Below are positions 17,305-26,692 of a stretch of DNA of 40,975 bases, in pieces. A program made the translations under genes and the position numbers. Under the pieces are notes generated by a model that saw only the letters and a program-made list of their open reading frames with translations, was not told the DNA's origin and searched no databases. The DNA lies in NCBI GenBank assembly GCA_947311515.1, contig CAMZLB010000017.1:1-40975 (forward strand). Reading direction: 5' to 3'. The DNA is from Candidatus Moraniibacteriota bacterium. Its GTDB lineage: Bacteria; Patescibacteriota; Minisyncoccia; Moranbacterales; GCA-2747515. How positions within the stretch are numbered: position 1 is the first letter of the stretch; each line of letters opens with the position of its first letter.

Positions 17305-18429
17305 TTAACTTTTAACTGGCATAACAATATACGTATAATCTTTATCTATAGTAATTCCATCAACACCTCTAAAGATTATTGGTGATGACTTACTATTAAT
17401 CCCTATAAAAACCCTTTCTTGAGTTAGATTTTGCAATCCATCTAATACATATTTTGGATTTAATACAATACTTTGTTCTTCACCTTCTATCTCTGCAAAA
17501 ACTTCAGCTTGACCATCGCCTCTTTCTCCTGCATCAGTAGTTATTTTTATATTATTATCCAATATTTTAAATGTTACATCTTGATTTTCATTATTTGCAA
17601 ATACGAGCATTATCCTCATAGCCTCTATTAACTCTTTTTTATTAACTTTAATATTAGTAATAGTTGAGGTAGGAATTATCTGAGTATAGTCAGGATAAGT
17701 ACCATCAATTATCCTTGCTGTCAAGCTTGTATTTTTATATTTCAAGAAGAAATGACTATCTTCAATAGAACACAGAATGTCTTCTTCAGAATTAATTTTA
17801 TTTATATAAGAAGCTAATTTCTGTGGAATAATCACACTTTCCCCTACGAACAAGTCCTTATTATTCAAAATTAATTTTGAATCTGAACTTTTTGATTCTC
17901 CTAATCTAAAACTATCTGTCGCAGCAAAACAAATATTACCATCTTTTTCTTGAAAAATTATACCAGTTAATTCTGGTCTCATATCATTTGTTGAAGAAAA
18001 ATTCATGACACTTTTAAGATTATTTTGCAATTTTTGAAGATTTACTAAAAAAAAGTTATTATTATTTTTTTGTGGAATTATTGGAAATTCAGAAGAGTTT
18101 AATCCATTTAATGATGTCTTAGATGATCCGCATTTTAAAAAAAGTCTATTATTTTCAGATTCCATCAAAACATTACTATCACCTGATATCGCATTTAAAA
18201 ATCCTTGTACTAATTTAGGTGGTACGACAATACTCCCTTCATGTTCAACTTTTGAGACAACTTGGGTTATAACACCTATTTCTAGATTAGTTGCTGAAAA
18301 AAATAGAGTTTCTTCTTTTGCTTCAATTAATATATTTTCCAAAATTGGTAAGGATAGATTACTCTTTACAATTCCTTCTAGTTTTCTTAAACTTTCCTTA
18401 AGATGATCTAATGTACATGTAACTTTCAT
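17305..18429 (-). CDS. dnaN: DNA polymerase III beta subunit (sliding clamp)
   Basis: The 374-aa protein has standard length and three successive clamp domains (~1-125, 126-250, 251-374). Recognisable segments include LPILENILIEA (43-53), MRPELTGIIF and the C-terminal end YTYIVMPVK, which contributes to the partner-binding pocket. It encircles DNA and tethers polymerase III and repair proteins. It follows dnaA after a 289-bp gap that holds the probable origin, and is followed at 15 bp by dciA. Confidence 0.97.
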   Translation of the reverse strand: MKVTCTLDHLKESLRKLEGIVKSNLSLPILENILIEAKEETLFFSATNLEIGVITQVVSKVEHEGSIVVPPKLVQGFLNAISGDSNVLMESENNRLFLKCGSSKTSLNGLNSSEFPIIPQKNNNNFFLVNLQKLQNNLKSVMNFSSTNDMRPELTGIIFQEKDGNICFAATDSFRLGESKSSDSKLILNNKDLFVGESVIIPQKLASYINKINSEEDILCSIEDSHFFLKYKNTSLTARIIDGTYPDYTQIIPTSTITNIKVNKKELIEAMRIMLVFANNENQDVTFKILDNNIKITTDAGERGDGQAEVFAEIEGEEQSIVLNPKYVLDGLQNLTQERVFIGINSKSSPIIFRGVDGITIDKDYTYIVMPVKS

Positions 18430-18718
18430 ATGGTGTAATTATTATATATCTATATTAATATAAAACTATTATTAATACTACTGTGTGGAAAAGTGGAAAA
18501 GTACGACTTTAATAGTATTTAAAGGATGTTTTATAAATAATATATGTGGATTAAAATGTGTAAGGTTTTGGGATAATTTGTAATCTAGGTGATAGACTAA
18601 TTGTTATACACAAAGATTTAAATTTATTAACACGTTTGTTTTGGATTATACATATTTAAACACAGGTTTTCCACATATAATTTTGAGAATGTTGTGGATA
18701 ATCTGTTGAAAAGATAAA
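18430..18718. other. oriC: Probable chromosomal replication origin (oriC), dnaA-dnaN intergenic
   Basis: The 289 bp between dnaA and dnaN contain two exact DnaA boxes: TTATACACA at 18604-18612 and TTATCCACA (minus strand) at 18693-18701. One-mismatch boxes lie at 18484-18492 and 18545-18553 (minus strand), and 18646-18654 and 18667-18675 (plus strand). AT-rich DNA adjoins. Genes to the left mostly run leftward and genes to the right run rightward, as expected at an origin. The dnaN promoter must also lie here. Confidence 0.8.
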
Positions 18719-20083
18719 CTAAACTTCGTATATCTTTTCAAGTAAATAGTCTAATTCTTCACTGAATTTTTTATCTGTTTTTCTTAAAAGTTTAATCTTT
18801 TCATATGAATGTAATGCAGTAGTATGATCACGTCCTCCAAAATATTTGCCGATACCTGGATAAGACATAGCAAGTTCGGAACGCATAAAATACATGGAAA
18901 TTTGACGCGGACGTACAACAGTCTTCTTTCTAGTCTTACTAAAAATTTCTTCTTTGGATATTTCGTAGAATTTTAGAATTGTATTTAGTATATCATTAGC
19001 CTGCACACCTCGCTTTTGATTGCTTTCTATTAGTTCTGCTAGAGAACTTTTTATGAACTGTATAGTAGGCTCTTTTTTTTGAAGATCACACAAAGCTATT
19101 ATTCTATTGAGAGCACCCTCAAGTTCTCTGACATTATTTTTTATGTTTTCAGCAATGAATTGGATAGAGTCATTACTTATGTAAAAATTATTCTGTAAGA
19201 CCTTTTCCTTTAATATAGCAATTCTAGTTTCAAGATCAGGTGCTCCAATGTCAACTATCATTCCACCTTCAAAACGTGACCTAAGTCTATCACTTAAAGT
19301 ATTTATTGCTTTTGGAGGTCTGTCACTGGAAATTACTATTTGTTTATCTGACTGATATAAAGCATTAAATATGTGAAAGAATTCCTGTTGAGTTTTTTCT
19401 TTACCTGATAAAAATTGAACATCATCTATAATTAACAAGTCTATTTTTTTATATTGTTCCTTGAATTGAGCTGCTGTACCATTTTTTATTGAATTTATTA
19501 GCTCTGTAGTAAATTTTTCAGAAGTGGTATAAAGAACACGTTGTGTAGGATTTTGTTTTGAAATAGCATTACCTATTGATTGTAATAAATGTGTTTTTCC
19601 AAGTCCAACATTGCCATATATAAATAATGGATTATAGACTTTACCAACATTTTTACTAACTGCAACGCATGCAGCCTTAGCTAATTCGTTATATTCTCCC
19701 ACTATAAATGTGTCAAATTGATATCTAGTATTCAAATTACTATTTGTGTTTTTTATATTATCTGACTTTGTTTGAAATGATGGAGAGATTTTTGATGAGG
19801 TATTAATCGAGGTAGTAGATTTGATATTGTTATTATCTGAAGATAAGACTGAGCAACTTATACTTGAAATAGAGGGTTCAACTTCGCGTAAAGCTTTTAA
19901 TATATAACTTTGATATTTATTTTCTAACCATTCTTTAGCAAATCCATTTGGAACACCTATAACAATATGATTATTTATATATGAAATTATACATGTATTT
20001 TTGAACCAAGTACTAAAATTTGCTTTTGATATAGAGAGTTCAATAGTAGTGAGGGATTTTTCCCACAAATCATCGTGTGCCAT
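18719..20083 (-). CDS. dnaA: Chromosomal replication initiator DnaA
   Basis: The 454-aa protein has the four DnaA domains. The N-terminal interaction domain (~1-80) contains FSTWFKNTCI. A low-complexity Ser/Asn-rich linker (~80-118) follows. The AAA+ domain has Walker A GNVGLGKT (157-164) and Walker B LLIIDDVQF (216-224). The C-terminal DNA-binding domain carries the DnaA signature GGRDHTTALHSYEKI (~423-437). It binds DnaA boxes and melts oriC. A promoter is seen about 42 bp upstream, and rpmH is divergent. Start at 20083 gives MAHDDLWEKSL, the usual beginning. Confidence 0.98.
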   Translation of the reverse strand: MAHDDLWEKSLTTIELSISKANFSTWFKNTCIISYINNHIVIGVPNGFAKEWLENKYQSYILKALREVEPSISSISCSVLSSDNNNIKSTTSINTSSKISPSFQTKSDNIKNTNSNLNTRYQFDTFIVGEYNELAKAACVAVSKNVGKVYNPLFIYGNVGLGKTHLLQSIGNAISKQNPTQRVLYTTSEKFTTELINSIKNGTAAQFKEQYKKIDLLIIDDVQFLSGKEKTQQEFFHIFNALYQSDKQIVISSDRPPKAINTLSDRLRSRFEGGMIVDIGAPDLETRIAILKEKVLQNNFYISNDSIQFIAENIKNNVRELEGALNRIIALCDLQKKEPTIQFIKSSLAELIESNQKRGVQANDILNTILKFYEISKEEIFSKTRKKTVVRPRQISMYFMRSELAMSYPGIGKYFGGRDHTTALHSYEKIKLLRKTDKKFSEELDYLLEKIYEV

Positions 20084-20124
20084 AGTATTTTAAAAAAATG
20101 TCTAAAAAAAGGTTATGTAAGAAG

Positions 20125-20154
20125 ATTGTAGCATAAAAAGCTAAAAAAGTCTAA
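20125..20154 (-). promoter_or_regulatory. Candidate dnaA promoter
   Basis: On the minus strand TTAGAC (20149-20154), an 18-bp spacer and TACAAT (20125-20130). The start codon is ~42 bp downstream. The -10 is strong, the -35 moderate. Confidence 0.55.
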
Positions 20155-20383
20155 AAATTTATATAAATTGTTTATATTTTGTGAAATATCTGAAAAAAAT
20201 ATCAAAAAGATGGTTTTTACTATTATAAATATTTATTTTATAGACTGCTTAATGATAGTGAGGCTGTAGAGTGTATTTAAATTAATTTACTTTTAGACAA
20301 GTTCTTAATATCTAATATAGCATTATTTTTAAATAACGAATAGATGCAATAAAAGTTTGACATTTATACTCGAGAATTTAAAT

Positions 20384-20412
20384 TTGACTTAGTTTAAATA
20401 TTTTGTTATACT
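20384..20412 (+). promoter_or_regulatory. Promoter of rpmH-rnpA-yidC-jag
   Basis: TTGACT (20384-20389), a 17-bp spacer and TATACT (20407-20412), placed 29 bp before the rpmH start codon. The leader would be only ~23 nt with no Shine-Dalgarno sequence. Confidence 0.75.
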
Positions 20413-20441
20413 ATTGAAGTAAAAAAGTATATCGACCTATT

Positions 20442-20573
20442 ATGAAAATGACTTATCAACCAAGTAACAAAAAAAGAAGTAGGCACGGATTTTTATCTCG
20501 TATGAAAACAAAATTAGGCGCAAAAGTTATTGCTAAAAGAAGACAAAAAGGACGTGCGAAGTTAACTGTGTAA
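20442..20573 (+). CDS. rpmH: Ribosomal protein bL34
   Basis: This 43-aa basic protein begins [20 protein letters not shown] and ends [11 protein letters not shown], the bL34 pattern (TYQPS, HGF, RM). It is a component of the large ribosomal subunit. The start at 20442 is preferred to the ATG two codons later because family members have two residues before TYQPS. It heads the conserved rpmH-rnpA-yidC-jag operon, divergent from dnaA. Confidence 0.95.
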   Translation: MKMTYQPSNKKRSRHGFLSRMKTKLGAKVIAKRRQKGRAKLTV

Positions 20574-20597
20574 TTTCTATATTTTTTATTTAGAAAT

Positions 20598-20933
20598 ATG
20601 CTCAAAAAAAGTAAGCGCTTACAAAAAACAAAAGACATAAATTATGTTTTTAAATATGGTAAAAGAAATGTTGCGCCACATGGCGTGTTTTTTGTATACA
20701 CTAAGAATTATGAAAAACATTCCAGAATTACTGTTATTATAGGTAAAAAGTTTTCATCGTTAGCTGTCTTGAGAAATAAAATGAAGCGAATTATAAGAGG
20801 TTCTATTAAGAAATTTAGTGATACAGATTGTAAATATGATATAGTTATAGGGTATACAAAAAAAAATAAAATGTTATTGTATAAAGAGGTTGAGGAAGAT
20901 ATTAATTTCTTGATAAGTAAGATTAATTGTTAA
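20598..20933 (+). CDS. rnpA: Ribonuclease P protein component
   Basis: The 111-aa protein has the RnpA fold markers: an N-terminal LKKSKRLQKTKD segment, the Phe-containing FKYGKR strand, and the RNR signature helix LRNKMKRIIRGSIKKF (~60-75). It assists the catalytic RNA in trimming tRNA 5' leaders. It starts 24 bp after rpmH. The RNA subunit gene is not in this window. Confidence 0.93.
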   Translation: MLKKSKRLQKTKDINYVFKYGKRNVAPHGVFFVYTKNYEKHSRITVIIGKKFSSLAVLRNKMKRIIRGSIKKFSDTDCKYDIVIGYTKKNKMLLYKEVEEDINFLISKINC

Positions 20934-20942
20934 AATAATAAA

Positions 20943-21701
20943 ATGAAAGAATTTTTTGGATTTATAATTTATGAGCCGATATATAATTCGTTAATTGCAT
21001 TATATAGTTTTTTAGGTAGTGATTTAGGTATCGCTATAGTAGTACTTACTATCCTCATAAAGAGTGCATTGTTGGGAATGTCAAAAAAACAGATCTCATC
21101 ACAAAAAGAAATTCAAAAAATACAACCTCTTATAAAAAAAATACAAAATAAATATAAAGATAATAAGGAAGAACTTGCGAAGAAAACTATGGAATTATAT
21201 AAGGAGCATAAAATAAATCCAGCGGCTGGATGCTTGCCTTTAATTGTTCAAATGATTATCTTTATAACTTTCTATAGAGTTATACTTAATTTACTAGTAA
21301 AAGATGAATCTGTGATTAATTTAGATTTGTTATATTCCATTACTCCAGTAGTTAATAACGTGAATAGTATTGCATTTGGCTTTATGAATCTTACTAGCGT
21401 TAATCCTTTTTTAGCTGTTATTACAGCAATTGCACAATACTATCAAATAAAGATGATGCAAGCTAATAATGTAACGGATAAAAATAAAGAAGTTAAAAGC
21501 ATGAGAGAGCTATCTAAAATAGGAGAAAAGCCATCAATGCAGGATTTTTCTGCTATAATTTCAAAGCAAATGGTTATTTTTATACCCATAATGACACTTG
21601 TAGTTGGAATGACATTTCCTGCAGGTTTAACACTTTACTGGCTCATTTCTACTGTTTTTATGATTACACAACAATGGTTTATAATGAGGAAGAAGGTATA
21701 A
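20943..21701 (+). CDS. yidC: Membrane protein insertase YidC/Oxa1 family
   Basis: The protein has 252 aa, the short form without the large periplasmic domain of proteobacterial YidC. The order is: TM1 (GIAIVVLTILIKSALLG), a basic cytoplasmic helical hairpin (KEIQKIQPLIKKIQNKY), TM2 with GCLPLIVQMIIFITFYRVI, further TMs, and the end segment FPAGLTLYWLISTVFMITQQ, typical of YidC. It inserts membrane proteins alone or with Sec. It lies 9 bp after rnpA. Confidence 0.95.
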   Translation: MKEFFGFIIYEPIYNSLIALYSFLGSDLGIAIVVLTILIKSALLGMSKKQISSQKEIQKIQPLIKKIQNKYKDNKEELAKKTMELYKEHKINPAAGCLPLIVQMIIFITFYRVILNLLVKDESVINLDLLYSITPVVNNVNSIAFGFMNLTSVNPFLAVITAIAQYYQIKMMQANNVTDKNKEVKSMRELSKIGEKPSMQDFSAIISKQMVIFIPIMTLVVGMTFPAGLTLYWLISTVFMITQQWFIMRKKV

Positions 21702-21750
21702 TATATCATTTTTTAAAGAAAAATATAATAAGTTATTCAATATCTAATAT

Positions 21751-22206
21751 ATGAATGATAAAGAAAAAATTTACAAAATAATAATAAAGATTTTAAAATT
21801 ATTAGAATTTGATGTTAATATTGAAATTAAAGAGAATGAGAAAGGTATTATATTTGTGATAAACTCAGAAGACTTATCTCAGTTTATAATAGGACATCAC
21901 GGTGCAAATTTACATGCTCTTGAACATATTATACATGGAATTGCACGAACTAAAAAAATTGAAAGAAAATTTATAATAGATGTGAATAACTATAAAGCGA
22001 AGAGAGAGGTTCTATTGATTAAAGAAGCGTTGGAAGTTGCTAAAAAGGTTTTAAAAGATAAAAGACCTATTGTTTTAAGAGCTATGAATGCCTATGAACG
22101 TTGTTTGGTGCATACAGCAATAGAACCAAAAGATAATGTGACTACAGAAAGCATAGGTGAGGGCAGAGAAAGAAGAGTCGTTATCACACTACCGTCGGAA
22201 ATGTAA
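21751..22206 (+). CDS. jag: KH-R3H RNA-binding protein Jag/KhpB
   Basis: The 151-aa protein has a KH domain with the GxxG loop IIGHHGANL (~50-58) and a C-terminal R3H domain (VLRAMNAYERCLVHTAI, then ESIGEGRERRVVI). The N-terminal Jag domain of longer homologues is missing, giving the short form. It binds RNA and in Firmicutes affects cell elongation and division. Its place 49 bp after yidC is conserved in many bacteria. Confidence 0.9.
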   Translation: MNDKEKIYKIIIKILKLLEFDVNIEIKENEKGIIFVINSEDLSQFIIGHHGANLHALEHIIHGIARTKKIERKFIIDVNNYKAKREVLLIKEALEVAKKVLKDKRPIVLRAMNAYERCLVHTAIEPKDNVTTESIGEGRERRVVITLPSEM

Positions 22207-22273
22207 TTTTTCAAAGGTTTATTAGAATATATTTATACTTTTTAAATAAAAATATAAAAATTTAGCAGGAAAG

Positions 22274-22319
22274 TAATATAATAGACAGGTCTATTATATT
22301 AAATAAAGAATGGTATAAT
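22274..22319 (+). promoter_or_regulatory. 13-bp palindrome and extended -10 before the flippase gene
   Basis: TAATATAATAGAC (22274-22286), AG, then GTCTATTATATTA (22289-22301) is a perfect inverted repeat. It is followed by TGGTATAAT, an extended -10 (TATAAT at 22314-22319). The repeat covers the -35 position, so it may be an operator. It could instead be a terminator of the jag operon. Confidence 0.45.
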
Positions 22320-22363
22320 TAAGTTCGTGAAGGTGAGATTATATAAATATATTAAATTTACTA

Positions 22364-23773
22364 ATGCTTGTAAAAAAAATCACATATAATATTTTGGTTA
22401 GTAGTAGTACAAAAATTCTTTCAATAGGAATTGCTTTATATGGAATCAGATTACTTGCACAATATTTAGGACCAGAGGGATTTGGAAAATATACTATAAT
22501 ACTTGCTTTCTTTGCTGCATTTAATGCTGTTGCTGATATGGGATTGCATCCAATAGTTACTAGAAAAATTTCCCGAAAAGACTCTAAAGAGAATGAAATT
22601 TTTAGCAAAGTATTTACTTTAAGATTGATTATATCTTTCACAATATTTTTGTTAGTACTTATATTTGTTTGGTTTTTACCATACGAGTCGGATATAAAAG
22701 TGGGAATTTTGATTGTTAGTGGAGCTTTTATGTTTGGTTCAAGTTATGGATTATTAAACAGTATTTTTCAAAAAAATCTGGCAATGGATAGGGTTGCTTT
22801 AGCTGAGTTTATAGGAAAAATTATTCAGATGTCAGTTATAGTATCTATAGTTAGATTTGAGTTATATTTTATCTATTCAATATTAGCTATATTTTTAGCA
22901 ATGATAAGTAATTTTGTAATTATATTTTTATTTTCAAGGTCTTATATTAAAATTAAATTGGATTTTGATTTTAATTTCTTTAAAGTTTTTTTAAAAGAAT
23001 CTATTCCCATGGGAGTTAGTGCTGTGGCAGTTTTTTTATATTTTAAGGTAGATACGATATTATTATCTTTTTTACAAGGAGCTTTTGAGGTGGGTATTTA
23101 TGGAACAGCATATAAAATAATTGAGACAATGATATTTTTCCCGGCTATGGTTGTAGGATTGGTATATCCACTTTTATCTAGATATATATTTACTGAAAAA
23201 GATAAATTTCTAACAATAACTAATACTACTATAAAGTTTTTTGCATTAATTTGTATTCCAATTGTTGTGTTAGTACAGTTTTTTGCAAAAGATATTATAT
23301 ATATAATAGGTGGGGATGCTTACGCATTGTCAGTACCACTTCTTAAAGTATTAATTTTTGCATTAGCTAGTATATTTTTTGGTAATTTATTTACTGCTAT
23401 ATTACTTGCAGCAAATTTACAAAAAAAATTAATGATAATTTTATTATCTGCAGCAATTGGAAATATTATTTTAAATATTATTTTCATTCCAATATATTCT
23501 TATACTGGAGCTGCAATTGTATCAGTTGTTACAGAAATATTTGTAGCAATTACTGCTTTAATAATAGCTATAAAAGAGACGCCGATTAAATTTAAATTTA
23601 GTTTTCTATTTTTTGTAATTACGGCCAGTATTTTGATGTATGTAATATTCTTAATTCTTAATTTCAATTTATATATAAATGCACTTATAGTGATATGTTT
23701 ATATCTTGTATTTATATTTTCAACAAGAGTTGTTTCTTTAAAAGACTTAAAAAAATTATTAAATAAGGATTAG
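22364..23773 (+). CDS. Wzx-type polysaccharide flippase (MOP superfamily)
   Basis: The 469-aa protein has about 12-14 membrane helices. The N-terminus SSSTKILSIGIALYGIRLLA followed by YLGPEGFGKYT is typical of the Polysacc_synt family of oligosaccharide transporters, and the arginine in TRKISRKD is also typical. It should flip lipid-linked sugar units to the outer face of the membrane. Two glycosyltransferases and two polymerase/ligase genes follow in the same direction, making a surface glycan locus. MurJ is a more distant alternative but the context favours Wzx. Confidence 0.88.
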   Translation: MLVKKITYNILVSSSTKILSIGIALYGIRLLAQYLGPEGFGKYTIILAFFAAFNAVADMGLHPIVTRKISRKDSKENEIFSKVFTLRLIISFTIFLLVLIFVWFLPYESDIKVGILIVSGAFMFGSSYGLLNSIFQKNLAMDRVALAEFIGKIIQMSVIVSIVRFELYFIYSILAIFLAMISNFVIIFLFSRSYIKIKLDFDFNFFKVFLKESIPMGVSAVAVFLYFKVDTILLSFLQGAFEVGIYGTAYKIIETMIFFPAMVVGLVYPLLSRYIFTEKDKFLTITNTTIKFFALICIPIVVLVQFFAKDIIYIIGGDAYALSVPLLKVLIFALASIFFGNLFTAILLAANLQKKLMIILLSAAIGNIILNIIFIPIYSYTGAAIVSVVTEIFVAITALIIAIKETPIKFKFSFLFFVITASILMYVIFLILNFNLYINALIVICLYLVFIFSTRVVSLKDLKKLLNKD

Positions 23774-23809
23774 ATGCAAAATTTGGTTTTTTGAGTTATA
23801 ATATAGTAT

Positions 23810-24691
23810 ATGACAATACAGGAGGAAAAAATAATTGTTGTTATTGTTCATTATAATAGCAATGGTCAACTTGTGGACTGTGTAAGAAGCATCATAGAGT
23901 CAGGATTTGAAGATATTATAGTGGTTGATAATAATTCTATAGACGGAACTTTGGAGAAATGTCGGGAGAAATATAAAGAGTTGTTTTATATTGAAAATTT
24001 TAAAAATATAGGATTTGCACCCGCTGTAAATATAGGAGTTAAAAAGGCGATGAAAAGTAATGCTACTCATATTTTGCTTTGTAATCCAGATGCTCTAGTA
24101 GAAAATACATGTATTAAAAAGTTGATTAAAGAATCTAACAATAAAATAGGTATTTATTCTCCACTAATTTATAATAAAAAAGATGATAGTATTTGGTTTG
24201 CTGGAGGTTATATAAATTATAAGAAACAATTGGCAACTCATGAAACAGTAAAAGAACTACCAAGAGAATCATATTATTCAGAATATATATCTGGATGCGT
24301 TATGTTAGTAAATGTACAAGTATTTCAAAAAATTGGTTTTTTAGATGAACGATTTTTTTTGTATTATGAAGATGTAGATTTTTCTATAAGAGTGCAAAAA
24401 GCAGGCTTTTGTACAAAACTTGTTCCAAGTGCAATAGCTTTTCATGATGAGCAATCAAAAGAATTAGGGGATAAAAAAATTTATTTTTTGGTACTTGCAG
24501 GCCTTAAATTTTTTGAAATACATACACCTGCATCTTGGAGGCTTCAGTGGTTTATGTATACATTAATTCGATTTAGTGTTAGTTTTATAAAATATAAATT
24601 AAAAAAACCACATTCAAAAGCTGTTTGGTGTGCATTTAAAGATTATGTCTACAGAGGTAAGAAACATACAAATTTCATTTCTAATAGTTAA
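23810..24691 (+). CDS. Family 2 glycosyltransferase (rhamnosyltransferase-like)
   Basis: The 293-aa protein has a GT-A fold: VVIVHYNSNGQL (10-21), the nucleotide-binding VVDNNSIDGT (~37-46), LLCNPDALVEN (the NPD motif replacing DxD) and the acceptor-side FFLYYEDVDFSIRVQKAG. These match WbbL/rhamnosyltransferase-like GT2 enzymes. It transfers a sugar from a nucleotide donor to a growing lipid-linked glycan in the cytosol; the sugar cannot be told. A TATAAT (23797-23802) ends 7 nt before the ATG, so a leaderless transcript is possible. Confidence 0.9.
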   Translation: MTIQEEKIIVVIVHYNSNGQLVDCVRSIIESGFEDIIVVDNNSIDGTLEKCREKYKELFYIENFKNIGFAPAVNIGVKKAMKSNATHILLCNPDALVENTCIKKLIKESNNKIGIYSPLIYNKKDDSIWFAGGYINYKKQLATHETVKELPRESYYSEYISGCVMLVNVQVFQKIGFLDERFFLYYEDVDFSIRVQKAGFCTKLVPSAIAFHDEQSKELGDKKIYFLVLAGLKFFEIHTPASWRLQWFMYTLIRFSVSFIKYKLKKPHSKAVWCAFKDYVYRGKKHTNFISNS

Positions 24692-25427
24692 TTATAATAG
24701 CTCAAAAGTTTTAATTGAGTGTATTAAAAATTTAAAAGATATATCAAAAAAATATTCCTATGAAATAATTATAGGAAATAATGATAAAGAATTTCTTAAA
24801 TTAAAGGAGGAGAAAGTAAAAATGATTAATAATTCAAAAAATCTAGGATTTGGAAAAGCAAATAATATAATAGCAGGTATTGCAGTTGGTCAAGTACTGA
24901 TATTTGTAAATCCAGACACGTACTCGTTTAATATTAATTTTTGCGATATTATAAAGTCACTAAAGAATGGAGTGGGTATTGTTGCACCAGCTATCTTTAA
25001 TGATAAAAATGAAATTGAAAAATGGTCATATGGAAAAACTATTTCTCCCTTAACTATAATTATAAATAATATATTTAAATTTAAAAATTTTTGTTATAAT
25101 AATAAAAACTGTTCTGTTGGCTGGGTTAGTGGCGCAGTATTATGTATTAAACGACAGTTATTTATTGAAATTGGAGGTTTTGATAACAGATTTTTTCTGT
25201 ATTATGAAGATGTAGATTTGTGTAAACGAGTCTTGGACTCAGGGTTAAAAATAATTAAAAATGATAAATTTAGCGTTACGCATATTGGAGGTTCTAGTAT
25301 GAGAGAGAAAAGTATGCAAAAAAAATATTATTATGATAGCCAGTATCTTTATATTAATAAACATTATGGAAAAATATCTGCAAATATATTGAGACTTCTA
25401 TGTAAAATAAAATATGGTATATGGTAG
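24645..25427 (+). CDS. Family 2 glycosyltransferase
   Basis: The protein has 260 aa from the ATG at 24645; an upstream GTG at 24630 is less likely because the fold begins at ISFLIVNYNSS. The GT-A elements are shortened relative to the previous gene: GNNDKEF in the donor site, LIFVNPDTYSF as the NPD motif, and FFLYYEDVDLCKRVLDSG near the catalytic base. It overlaps the previous gene by 47 bp, implying coupling. It probably adds the next sugar in the same glycan. The two enzymes are related and may be an old duplication. Confidence 0.88.
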   Translation: MSTEVRNIQISFLIVNYNSSKVLIECIKNLKDISKKYSYEIIIGNNDKEFLKLKEEKVKMINNSKNLGFGKANNIIAGIAVGQVLIFVNPDTYSFNINFCDIIKSLKNGVGIVAPAIFNDKNEIEKWSYGKTISPLTIIINNIFKFKNFCYNNKNCSVGWVSGAVLCIKRQLFIEIGGFDNRFFLYYEDVDLCKRVLDSGLKIIKNDKFSVTHIGGSSMREKSMQKKYYYDSQYLYINKHYGKISANILRLLCKIKYGIW

Positions 25428-26692
25428 AGAAATTTATTATAATTATATATATAATTCTTGGTTTTTCTTTTGCACTGTCCCCCATAGAGGGTTTTGATGT
25501 TCAAATTATGAGAGTTTTAATTCCTTTGCTCTTTTTGCTTTGGATTGTAATAGGTATTATAAATAAAAAAGTATATGTAGCCAAAGGATTTATAAGCTTT
25601 TTTTTTGTGGGAATTTTTTTATGGAGTACAGTTTCTTTATTTTACAGTGATGTTATTTCATGGACTGCTAGAAAATTGATATTTTTTTACTCTCTTGCTC
25701 CACTTCTATATGTTTTAGTTGATATATTTAAGTCAAATAAAAAATCAGTAGATAGAGTGATTGTTGCGTTAGTTTATGGAGGCTCGCTGATTTCTTTAGT
25801 TGGAATAATACAGTTTTTTTTACAATTTCTAATTTCTCGTGATAGCGTGGCTTTAATATGGCTAAAGCTTATGCCATTTTTTTTAGGAGGAACTTTTTCA
25901 GAAAGTGTTGCTACATTTAATAGCTGGTATGTGCACGTTGCAGGAATTGATATTTTTAGGGCGATTGCTTTTTTTCCTGATCCTCATGTTTTTTCATATT
26001 ATACTGGATTAATATTACCATTCGCAGTATTTTTATATTTAGAAACAAAAGAAAAAAAATGGATATTATCTACTGGACTATTACTTCTTGTTGATATATT
26101 AACTTTTTCTAGAGGTGGTGAAATTGCATTAATAGTTGGCTTTTTTGTCTTTTTATGGATATCGAAACCAATTACTAATATTAGGTTTAAGCACTTGACT
26201 ATTGTTAGTGTAATTATAATTGTTTTTTTCTTTATAACTATAGGAAATGCTGTTTCTGAAAGATTTTCATCGTCCTTTAGTTCATCGGATAAATCAGTAA
26301 CTCATAGGTTTGTACTTTGGAAAGAAGCTATAGGAGTATTTAAAAAAAAGCCTATCTCTGGTGTTGGACTTGGGGCATATCCTCATGAAGTAGATTTCTC
26401 AGCTGATTATCGTAAACCAATATATGTACACAACACTTATTTAGATATATTGGTTGAAGTAGGTATGATAGGCTTATTTATGTGGATGGGATTATTTTTG
26501 AGCTCTTTTTATATTTTTTGGTTAAATCGTAAATCGGTTTATGCAAGAGCTGGAATAGTAAGTCTGAGTATTCTTATGACACACAGTTTATTTGATACAC
26601 CAATTTTTTCAATTCATGTATTTTTGGTTGTGATTTTAATTTTTTCAGTTGCTTCTTATTATGAACAAGATGAAATTAATATTTCAAAATAA
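25421..26692 (+). CDS. O-antigen ligase/polymerase-like membrane protein (Wzy/WaaL family)
   Basis: The 423-aa protein has about ten or more membrane helices and a large extracellular loop. The Wzy_C signature is clear: SGVGLGAYP, then VHNTYLDILVEVGMIGLFMW, with the His used in polymer transfer. It overlaps the preceding gene by 7 bp. It should polymerise the repeat unit or ligate the glycan to an acceptor at the outer membrane face; which of the two cannot be decided. Confidence 0.85.
   Translation: MVEKFIIIIYIILGFSFALSPIEGFDVQIMRVLIPLLFLLWIVIGIINKKVYVAKGFISFFFVGIFLWSTVSLFYSDVISWTARKLIFFYSLAPLLYVLVDIFKSNKKSVDRVIVALVYGGSLISLVGIIQFFLQFLISRDSVALIWLKLMPFFLGGTFSESVATFNSWYVHVAGIDIFRAIAFFPDPHVFSYYTGLILPFAVFLYLETKEKKWILSTGLLLLVDILTFSRGGEIALIVGFFVFLWISKPITNIRFKHLTIVSVIIIVFFFITIGNAVSERFSSSFSSSDKSVTHRFVLWKEAIGVFKKKPISGVGLGAYPHEVDFSADYRKPIYVHNTYLDILVEVGMIGLFMWMGLFLSSFYIFWLNRKSVYARAGIVSLSILMTHSLFDTPIFSIHVFLVVILIFSVASYYEQDEINISK

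Larger units (their letters stand above)
20084..20441. other. Divergent dnaA/rpmH intergenic region
   Basis: The 358-bp AT-rich spacer carries a promoter at each end (listed separately). I found no exact DnaA box, so it is probably not the main box cluster of the origin, though its AT-richness could make it a partner region. Confidence 0.5.

Noticed and set aside
22327-22389. 20-codon GTG frame upstream of and overlapping the flippase start
   Set aside because: It could be a leader peptide, but there is no motif or regulatory structure to support it.
22339-22641. 100-aa minus-strand frame opposite the flippase start
   Set aside because: Antisense to a conserved membrane protein; no promoter or motif.
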